Position numbers and translations under genes: made by a program
Shown: piece after piece, positions 45,938-55,800 of the stretch
Numbering within the stretch: position 1 is the first letter of the stretch
How the letters are laid out: each line of letters begins with the position of its first letter
Source: Selaginella moellendorffii
Taxonomy: Eukaryota > Streptophyta > Lycopodiopsida > Selaginellales > Selaginellaceae
Assembly: GCF_000143415.4 (NCBI RefSeq)
Contig: NW_003314320.1
Coordinates: 796,819 to 860,818 of the forward strand
Direction of reading: 5' to 3'
DNA: 64,000 nucleotides
The notes under the pieces: generated by a model
What the model was told of the DNA's origin: nothing
What the model saw: only the letters and a program-made list of their open reading frames with translations
Databases searched by the model: none

Positions 45938-46581
45938 GAGAACGCTCTTCACCCTAAAATATGGAGTTCGTTGTGTTATAAAAGGAAACCAACACACACG
46001 TTGCAAGGGAATGATGGTACATAAAACACGTAAGCCCACAATATGGGTTTATGTGCCATTAATATGGGCCACACGCCATATTATTAGATTTATGCACGTG
46101 TGATTGGTAAATGCATATGTCATATCATCTTTGTTTTACCTCACACACTATATCAGGCCTAATGAACCATATCACATGTGCGCACATGCTATATATATGG
46201 AGAAGTATTATGCAAGGATAGAAAAATTCAATGCATGATTGTGGAGAGCAATGGCATGAAGCCACATGCTAAATAACATTTTAGAGAAAGAATTAAAATA
46301 AAAACATGCAAACAGTACTGAGTGGACCAAGACTTAGAAGTGCACAATTGAATGAGGTATTTCTAATAAATATTTCACTCACCTCATATAGAAATGGCTA
46401 CCACTCTCAAATGGCGTATCGCCTCATACCATCACCTCGCAATTTGTTATAACAATCCGATGAATTCATATTCGGCTTGTTCACCTTAAACTTTAAGTAA
46501 GATTTGCTAGAACAACTAAGAATTTATACTTGTTATTTGTATCATCTCACCTAGGAATGGCGTAAGGCCACATGCCATCAC

Positions 46582-49500
46582 GCCTCCTCTGATTCAGATT
46601 TGGATTGTTCACCTTGAAATAAAATACATTAGAAACTTAGTAAAGGAATATTAATGAATCTCACCTTGAACCCGGGTTATGAATGCTCTTGCTACATCTC
46701 TTGCATGGTCTGGCAAGGTGATGGTGGCACTCTACTTCCGCATCCAACCATGCACAACATTATCCACCGATATGCTCATGCTGGGATCCCTTGGATTCAG
46801 CACCCATCTCTTTTCTAGGCAATCCTTCGTATATCCGGAACTTGGCTTGAACCACTCCACAGTTACATTGAAGGAGTTAGTTTCCGCGTCCTCCTCTGCA
46901 TCAGTGATGCAGCGCCCCACCCATATCATTTGTTTTTTATTACTGGGTCTGACAAGCACGACCATTCCTTTGCAGACCTGTACTGGATTGAATGCTGAAT
47001 CCGGCTTCTTGTTCCTCGGCCCACAATAGTGATCCTCAACATCGTTATCTGTCACTGTATTTCCAGAGGACATTGTTCCGCTACTATTTGGTGCTCTGGG
47101 TTCTGGCCAAAAGGACTCTTCCAATTCTTCATATACAACCGGCCCATTTTGGATAGCAGATATAATCTTCTCCCAGTATTCAAGCAAAGGCTTGCACCTC
47201 TGAAAATAGGATTCTCCACCAAACACCAACCCCCTCTTCCAGAAGGCAATATGCTGTCTAATCCCGGCCACTATACTTTCCTGGTCTTTGAGTCCATCCG
47301 GGTGCATCGGCCGTGGGGAACCCTGAGGAATCATAGGTTCCCCAGTTATGGGATCTCTCTTGAAGAGTTCAATGTCGTCCACTGGCAGCCACACTATGTC
47401 CCATTCTCTCATCTTGTACCTCATCACTGGAGCACCGTCACACATGCTAAAATGAAATTGAAGAGGCTTCGAGTGGCCAATCAACGTTTCGGATCTGTCC
47501 CTGATGGAGCCTCTTACAAACCTCTTAAAGTCTGGAACCTCTGTCAGAAGTGTAGCTTCAACAGTGCCTTTGATGCAATTTTGGAATTCATCGTAGAGTT
47601 GTGGGAGGGTGAGGACATTGGATCGCCGGAGGGACTCTGCCAGGTGACTGAACATGGCATCGACGTCTTCATGAGTGTGCCCAACCATGAGAAAGCCAAG
47701 TGTAACCGTTTCAAATATGCCTTTGGCAACAAGCATCACCAAGTACGCGAAGACATACATGTTTTTGTTCTCACTGCCAGCATTGTCTGTTTGGAGCAGA
47801 AGATGGGGTGGAAGGCCACATCGGCCGCAAGAACTACCTTGAGATTCTGCTTCGTTTGGATGAGGCTGTGCATTCACCAGGCGACCAGCCTCGTCGGAAT
47901 GGCATGAGGCCTTACGTGATAACCCTACAATTTGACGGCCAACATATTCACTGGGATGGCATGGGGCCCTACGCGATACTGCAAGCCTTTGCTCCTCCTC
48001 CAGCTGAACCCTGTATGGGGTTCGATTGACAAGGGCCTTATGCAAGGGTTGGCCGTTCAGCTCAGTCTGCGCATTTTGCAGAGACCTTAAGTGTTTTGCT
48101 AGGGACGCAATCATCATGTTTGCACCCCCGCCACCCCATAGAGGTACAAAGAAGTTCCCATAGTTCTGGGCACCATGCCCATGAGCAATTATGCCAAACA
48201 GAGACACAGGCAGCTGTATGGATGAAGAGATTGCCTTAGGGGCAGGATTGAGTCGAGGTAAGCACGTCTTTTTCTAGTCCATTTTGTCGTGGATGATGCA
48301 GAGGTAAGAGTCAGGTCTCTCCATGGAGAGAATCCTGTTATGATAATATGCAGTTCTGCAGCTTCTCTACTCGATGTTGTGGTCGAGCCGCCTTCTAACT
48401 AACGTCTCTCGCTCTTGAGCGCTGCAAGAATTCTTTGACAAAGCCATTTTGATAGCAGTGCACTCGTCACACTTTGAAAAGCTGGAGTACTTTCCTATAC
48501 TCACATCCCTGAACCTGTTGCTCCACAATCTACTAAATCTAGATTGGCTCAGCTTCCTGTAGCCATTACTCTGGAGTTCCCGATTCACATCTTCCAATAT
48601 GGCCCCCTTGGTATACATGGAAGGGAGAACTCGTTGGGTGTCTCGTGTTCCATCTTCCAAGAGGCGGGTTTTATGTGGTTGTTGCACGCTACATGTCTCA
48701 ACAAACCTCTTGAAGATTGCCTCTCCATATACAACATGACCCCTGGTTTTGTGCGTACCGTCGTTCCCATGGACTGCCTGTTGAACCCTTTGTTCCTCGA
48801 ACTCAGTTTTGATTCTGTAGAATGTGGTTCGAGGGACTCCATAAATGATTCTCCATGCCTTCATGCAGACCAAACCCCTCTGGAAGACCATGCCCCCCAC
48901 CTGATGTTCTGAAGCATCAACAGATGACCGTAATGCCTCATACACAAAATTGCGAGCTGCCTTCCAGGACAATGTCTTGTATCTTGCTCTCTCCTCTTCA
49001 ATAGCATCCCAATCAGCATGTTGACAGCACCTCCTTTTGCAACAAGCAACTGTTGAGACCATTCGAACCTCCATCGCCATTTTCTGCCTTTTCAGTTCGT
49101 TGCTCAGATCCCTTTGGCTGCGCTTTAGGAAGGTGTACTTTCTTTTCCCATGAAGAGATGTTCTGTCATCAGTTGTAGTGGTGTTTGATTGTGAATCCTT
49201 CACATTCTCAAACACTAAGTGCCTCAATTTCCACCGCACAATGCTTCCAATAGTCAGACTGTTTTCTTCTGTGTCAACAACCTCTAAAATCGCAACTCCA
49301 ATATCATCCCAGCCCAATTCTTGATTAGCAACCGCATCTCTTGGATCGACAACTGTGGCTAAGCCCTCAGCTACCACCTCCCCCTCGGGGTTGTTTAGAA
49401 ACACCTTTGCCTGAATCCATGTAGCACGGTTCTTAAGATCCACGGAGGGAACATGCGTCGCACTTGCGCTGTCCCTAACATCTACTTTCTTCTGAAGATT

Positions 49501-49719
49501 TTTCAAGGCAACAACAACATTTACCCCGACGACCATCTCTCCTCGTTCAATAGCGACCACATTCCCATCGAAGACAGTCTCTACTGATACAGCAGCATTG
49601 CCTTCCCCAAACCTTTGACAGTGTATAACAAAGTTCCGATCCATAGACACAAGGGTCCCTTTTGCAACTCTCTTCCCACCATTCAAAATGTAAACCTTTT
49701 CCCCAACCCTGAAGGCCAT
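46582..49719 (-). pseudogene. Transposase/integrase-like protein of the DUF7869 type, three TAG stops
   Basis: One frame runs from ATG 49719 for about 1,020 codons, broken by TAG at 48367-48369, 48274-48276 and 46732-46734. The N-terminal third (~1-200) is a beta-rich adaptor ('VGEKVYILNGGKRVAKG'). A Cys cluster 'ACCKRRCCQ' and a helix-turn-helix-like 'GVPRTTFYRIKTEFEE' follow, then 'FSKCDECTAIKMAL'. The catalytic-type part has 'LLLQTDNAGSENKN' and 'FLMVGHTHEDVDAMFSHLAESL'. This DN.x.ENKN plus HTHxDVD signature is, as I recall it, that of DUF7869 proteins, abundant in mobile elements of plants, algae and corals; RNase H-like nuclease activity is inferred, not shown. All three stops fit CAG to TAG change. 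A palindrome-bearing insert (47898-47978) sits in frame before the catalytic part. Two small 3' exons after 46665 are likely. Confidence 0.7.
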
Positions 49720-49800
49720 TCTGAAAGTGCAGAAAAGAAGTTAAGACCATACAAAAAATGATTGGAGAATGGCCTAAATCATAACATACCAAACAACCTC

Positions 49801-49930
49801 AATAGCATGAGGCCACATGCCATTATTCAAACATGCTATTGACACCCACGTGAAATTTCGCATTCACAAAATTGGCATGAGCCCTCATGCCATTAGTGGT
49901 ACCACTAATGGCATGAGGCCTCACGCTATC
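49801..49930. repeat. Cluster of palindromes including a perfect 30-bp palindrome
   Basis: Copies of the 24-nt palindrome lie at 49801-49824, 49872-49894 and 49907-49930. The last two are arranged back to back so that 49887-49916 is a perfect 30-bp palindrome centred on 'agtggtaccact', extendable to 46 bp with one mismatch pair. It lies 80-210 bp upstream of the transposase start codon. Confidence 0.9.
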
Positions 49931-50100
49931 TTTGGCCCCTGCTAGCCTGTTGCTATATTCCTTTTGCCTTGCTACAACTGTATATATTTTTGTGTGCGTG
50001 ACTAGTCACCCATACAAAAATATATACAGTTGCAGCAAGGCAAAAGGAATATGGCAATAGGCTAGCAGGGGCCAAAGATGGTATGAGGCCTCATGCCATC
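49907..50100. repeat. 194-bp hairpin (inverted repeat, ~85-bp arms)
   Basis: The left arm (about 49907-49992) and right arm (about 50014-50100) pair with only a handful of mismatches; shared blocks include 'tttggcccctgctagcct', 'attccttttgccttgct' and 'actgtatatatttttgt'. The loop itself contains a perfect 12-bp palindrome, gtgactagtcac (49998-50009). Each outer end of the hairpin is one copy of the 24-nt palindrome. It could be a miniature inverted-repeat element, a regulatory hairpin or a cleavage/replication site of the large element. Confidence 0.9.
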
Positions 50101-50272
50101 TTGATAAACACACAGCTGCAGGCAAGTAAAAACATACATGACAATACACTAGCCATGAAATTGCAAGGGCCCAAGATGGCATGTGGCCTCATGCCATTTC
50201 TAAATGTGGTCCTAAGCCATTCCATGGTGAACATACTAGGAAGCACAAGTGCCGAATATCAAGAGGAAGCGG

Positions 50273-50480
50273 TAGCCACACCAAAGACAGTGCCGCTCGC
50301 AACACCGCAACTACTCGTAGCGCCGCTCGCAACACCGCAACTGCTCGTGGTGCCGCTCGCACAAACTGCCACTCGCATAAACTGCCGCTCGCAATGGCGC
50401 TCGCAATACCGCAACCGCTCGTAGACGCATAAACCACAGCTCACAATGCCGCTTACACAAGCACCGCTCACTGCGCTCAG
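50273..50480. repeat. Degenerate short tandem repeats built on 'ccgctcgcaa'
   Basis: Units such as 'gccgctcgcaacaccgcaac' recur irregularly about ten times with 15-26 nt spacing. A related 'ctcgcgctcgca' array lies at 52455-52640 just upstream of the plus-strand gene. Both give long but meaningless frames on either strand. Confidence 0.75.
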
Positions 50481-50784
50481 CGAAACCAAGAACACGGCAC
50501 ACAAAAATGATAGACCTAGGAATGAGTTCGAGAATTCAAAAATAACACACGCTTGAACGTCACATCAAATCCTCTGACAAACCAGATCTTATGACTCCTC
50601 TGACAAATTTTAAATTGAGTAGATTCTAGACTTTGCTGTCGGAGGTTGAACTTTGTCCCATCATGTCCTTGCCTCGATCTAGCTGTGCCATGTCAGTGAT
50701 TCGAACTTTGCCATGCCATGTCAGCGATCCGCGCCAAGATTATTCGCTGTGTAAAGGAATAATTATGCTGTGTGTGTACGTCCA

Positions 50785-52150
50785 TTTATGGCAATATAAG
50801 GCCACACGCCATTCAAAGAATAATGCTAGTCGAGCATTTTTTGGTGCATTTTTGGGTTCAAAATTGCATGAGCCCACACGCTATAAAGTTTACCTATACC
50901 AAAAATAGAAACAGCTTTATTTACTTGGGAATTTAAGTGGTTGAGGCATTTTTAAACTTACAAACACATGCCCTACTTACATTCCTTTGGTTGCTTAAAA
51001 TTCAAAAATATTATAAACCTTTCTTTTTGCATTTTCAATGTTTTCAATTATGGTTTTTGATTTTCACAGGACCAGCCTAGTAATCTATTTGCATCCCGTT
51101 ATGTTTATAGCTAGCTTTCGTTTGTCCCCTTCGCTAGCCTGAGATACATTTGCTCGGCATTTGCCTCTTACAGCATTTGCCCAGAAAGGGCATCTTTCTT
51201 CACGCAGCATTTGCCACATGTTTAGGGTTTAGGGTTTAGGGTTTAGCAATTCAGTAGCTTGATAAACATGCAAATACAAAACTTGATGCAAAATCCTTTG
51301 ATATGTCACAATGCCCCTAGGACCATAAACACATTTCAATAGAGAGGGTCCTTTCATTTCATAACTCCTTACGTAGATCTTGGTGAAACTAGAGTTAGTG
51401 AAGTTAATTTCTTGTGATCCCGCATCTGATTGTGATGTCCCTTTGCAGTGTCGATGGAAAGGTCAATGCACACCAAACTGTAAAATCTTGGAGCAAAATA
51501 ACGGTCGGATCTATGGCAAATGCCCCTGAAACATTGTAAGGCTCGTGTGGTCTCATGTGGTGTCCGATCGAGATGCTTCTTTGCAGGGTCATCAAGAAAG
51601 ACATTGTATACCATTTTGTAAAATCTAGTTGCGATCTAACGGTTGGATCTCCAGAAAACTCAAAAAAATCTCACGCTTGTCAGAATATCCTAGGAATATA
51701 CTCCTATGTGCCCCTGAAAATGGCATGCGGCCTCACGCCATTCAAGAGATAACGCCAGATGACACCGAGAATTTTTTGGTGCATTTTTTGGGTTCAAAAT
51801 TGCATGAGCCCACACGCTATAAAGTTTATCTTTGCCAAATAGAGAAAAGTTTATCTGTGTCATGTAAGGTAGTTACAGTCCTTTGTGCTCGGCATCTGCC
51901 TCTTGCAGCATTTGCACTGAAAGGGAATTTTTCTCCATTCAGCATTTGGCCCTGAAAATGGCATGCGCCCACACGCCATTCAAGGAATAACGCTACAGGA
52001 CGCCTGGATTTTTGGGTTTAAAATGTTTAGGGTTTTTTGGGTTTTTTCAAAATATTTTGGGTCCAACGTTTTTTGGGTTTCTTTGGTTCAAAATTGCATG
52101 AGCCCACACGCTATAATATTGATTTGAGAGAAAAATAGAAACAGATAGAA
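50785..52150. repeat. Three direct repeats with a TATA-like 'acgctataaag' core
   Basis: Copies near 50800-50920, 51735-51850 and 51975-52145 share 'ttttttggtgcatttttggg', 'ttcaaaattgcatgagccc' and 'acacgctataaagttta' (third copy 'acgctataata'), followed by 'aaatagaaa'. Each is preceded by a palindrome copy. They could be repeated promoter-like modules or remnants of a small repeat unit. The intervening 50.5-52.8 kb otherwise has no gene. Confidence 0.75.
51219..51247. repeat. Interstitial telomere-like (TTTAGGG)n
   Basis: Four consecutive units of 'tttaggg' (the last incomplete), the plant telomere motif, lie within the non-coding middle of the large element. Confidence 0.9.
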
Positions 52151-52836
52151 TTTCTTTATTTAGCTGAACATCTGCCATTTTTGGAAATACAAGATGCTTT
52201 GGAATATCCAATCATACATGGTATAAATATAGCGAGGGTATTAAATGATATCCCAATCATGATCTTTCTTTTGGATTTCGCGTGCATGCAGTCCAAGGAA
52301 TGATGACGTTGCGGATTTCTTTTGGATTTTGCGTGCTTGCATGCGTGCGGCAATCCAGAAATTAATGGTGGCGCCCAAGTCTGAGGAATGATGACGTGGC
52401 GGGATTACCAACCGTTGTGACATTTCGCGCGTGTGAGGTTAGGTTTTGCATTTTGCTTCATCCTCGCGCTCGCACACTCGCGCTCACGCTCGCATTGCGC
52501 TCCCACTCGCGATCACGCTCACATTTGCGCTCATCTACCTTCTCTACAGGTTTCTCGTGTGCATCGGCGTCCACTCGCGCTTGCATCACACTCGCGCTCG
52601 CATCGCGCTCGTGTGCATTGGCGTCCACTTCAAGACACACCCAGTTTGTAACTTCGCCGCCAACTCCGCCGCCACTCCGCCACCCACACGCAGCCCACTT
52701 GGCGTCCCCGGAGATTTCAGCGCCACTCTCCAATTGTTAAGTGGCAGAGTAGCCTTGCTACTACGATCCGCTGCACACACAGTGCACATTCGCCAGCGAG
52801 TCCGGCCTCGATTGTCACACCTCCATTTGGCTTCAA

Positions 52837-55800
52837 ATGGTAAGTCGTTTAGGCCAAGTAGAAAATGGCATGAGGCCACATGCCATTCAGTAGCAACATT
52901 GGCATGCACCGATTGAGCTCTCGAGTGCAGTCCGGTTACAGATGGCGTGTAGCCTCACGCCATCTTAGGATGTAGCCTCAAGACATCTGATGCAGTGGTG
53001 AATGGCGTGTGGCTTCACGTTATTTCCAGCTGCTAGCTTTTCATCTGTCAACTCTAATTGTTGTGCATTTCTGAACAGGCGAGGAATTGCGTTCTTCTTC
53101 CAGCCACTGTCAATGTGGATGTAGAGAAGGGGGAGGAGCTCACCAGTTGGACTTTCGGGATGGAAGGCGAGGATCTGAGGCTGTACAACACAGATGGTGG
53201 GAGAAAAGAATGCATGGGGATCCTCATCCAAGTGACAGACACTCCATGCAGTTCCATGCAAGAATATGGACTGGCACTTGTGGTAGAGACAGCGTCCGCC
53301 TTCAAGATCCACCTTGCACATCCTAGCGGCTTCCTCGAGGGGGGCAGCAGCTATGAGGAATTCCTAGAGGGAGCTAGGGAGAGGTCGTCCAGGAGGCCCA
53401 CAATTTCAAAGACGCTGCGGGTCTATAAAGATCACATGGAATCCACGGACCTCACCTATGGCGATGTTCAAAAACTATATTCCAACATTGAGCCATTGAG
53501 AGTGCCTCCAGTTCGCGAAGCAAAGGGGAAGGGGGTCGATCTGGAAACTACCCCGAAGCAGAAAAGGGTGGTCAAGCTCAAGCCGACGTCCGACTCTGCT
53601 GCTCCAAAAAAGAAGCTACTCGGTGATGCCATTGCCTCGGGTTCGAACACTACACCCACCAAAAAGAAGAGCCGCAAAGAGCAGAAAGAGTAAGAAGAGG
53701 CAGCAAAAATCATCGCAGATAATAGTACTTGTTACTATTCCAACAAAGTATATACAATCGACATGAGCCATATCGACATCCAAAGCAAATACAACCACAG
53801 GCTAGTATCTGATGAGTGGGTGGAGAAACTAAAGCAGAAGATGTTGGCAAGTCCAGTAACACCCGACATCGCAGACGTGATCCCCTACTACCGAACAATG
53901 AAGGGCGAGACGAGGTTTCCAGACTTGATCAATAGGAAGGTGTTGGACGATCAGAACATTCGGTTCTATGCCGTCTCCGGGCAGCATTCTAGCTTGGCGA
54001 TGCAAGAGATAGTTGTGGATATTATGGTGGGCGAGGAGGTGAAGAAAGTCTTCAAGACAAAAGTTGTCTGCCTGATAAAAAGCAACTCGCCCCTCCGATC
54101 TATCATATCCATCTCCCATGCGCAGAATGTCAAGCAAGAAACGTGCTACAAATCGGGTCTGCACGAGACATTGGCACGAACACGGAAGCTCTGGGTTCAA
54201 CTGAAGAAGCCACAAAAACCAGGACAAGGACGTGCACTAGCAACTAGCGCCTGGCAGGTAAGCCTCGTTGCATGTGGTATAGCATGTGGCCTCACGCCAT
54301 TTCCATTGCAGGAATTCTCGAGTCTTCTCTCGAAAACACTGGGGGTCAATGACACACTCAGCATTCATAACATTCTACTCGCGACAAAAGTTGTTTTTGA
54401 CAAATGGGTAGATGTGCTGAGGAGGTACCATGACGAGGAGTTTCTAAACTCAATGGGTGTGGAGGACGGCCGGAAGCCCAATGATTTGAAGCTCAACGCC
54501 TTGCGTTTCTCGGGGTCTTTAGACGACGACGACCTTCTGACAGTGGCTAATGCTCTTCTACGTGGTGAGGTAGTCTTCAACAAGACCAAAATGACTCCCG
54601 GCCATATTGTGACATACGAGGACTTGTGCACGACTCTGAGAGCTCGTGCGCTATTGAAGGATTGGATCTTCAATAAGTGGCCGTGGAGAGGGTGAGCATC
54701 GACACCACGCAAGAGATGATGGAAGAGCTGGACTTGTCAAATGAAGACATCGACGACTACGTGAAGGGGGCCCCCAAGTTCATCGATCTGCTGCGGGATG
54801 CCACGAAAAGTAAAGCTGAGAAGTTGGATCAGTATCCAAATTTCATTAAGAGGGATGTCAACCGCCGGCTTCAGAAACAGCTCGACCCCGCAGCAGAGGC
54901 CTATCGAGAACCTTACCAGGTATACGTGAATTCGGATGAGGATCAAAGGTGGAGGAGCATTGTTTCCCGCGGAGATGAGCAGGTCAAGAACATCTTTTGT
55001 GTGATGGACTTCACAAACGAGGAGATCACTCATGCAGACGAAGTCAGCTCCATCATTGACTTAATGGTGGGACTTGCGGAGGTGGAATCTTCAGTCCACT
55101 ATATGATCTACGACTCCGAATCCTATCACAAGTTCTGGAAGGCCTTGAATGAGGTGAAGGCTCGGTTGAAAGGCAAGGAGATGCAGGAGATCCATGGGAT
55201 AATGGCTAAGAAGAAGATACCGACGAATGTCCGCATCTTCACACTCGCCCTTGTTATTGGTCCTGCAGCAGAGTGGGACTGGAGTGACTTCCCAGCTTCG
55301 TTCGACAAGGCTGATCGAATTGATATGAGGGAGGTCAATTTACCCGTGCTTGAGGAACTGAAGACGGCTATGGAGCTTTCGAATCCAAAGAAAGCTCCAG
55401 GTGCAGCATGGGAAATGCTCAGCTGGGTCGTCAACGCAATAGCACCTGCTTCCGACTCCAAGGGCAAATGCGTTGTCGAGTACAATTGCGGCGGACTATT
55501 CTTTCGAGCCGCACTACTCAAGGGTGTCCCGTGTGTTGCGGTGACAAACTCCATTGAAGAGGTGACTTCAATGAAGCATATAATTACAGTTGCTAAAGAA
55601 AAACAGTATCTTCTCTGCGAACCTGGTGAGTACGCACTTTAAGTTTAAATGTTATCTCACAAGCTCTGTATGCAGGAGCGTGGCCACCCCCAGATGCTGA
55701 AACGGCGTTAACAGCTACTGTTGGGCCGAGCTCACAACCTGCACAAGGTAAGGTCACGTGAGGCCTCATGCCATTTTGATTATAGATCGTTGTGAATATT

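Noticed and set aside
53691-53760. Intron starting 'gtaaga' to remove the TAA stop
   Set aside because: No acceptor downstream restores the frame of 'MSHIDIQ'; a nonsense change fits better.
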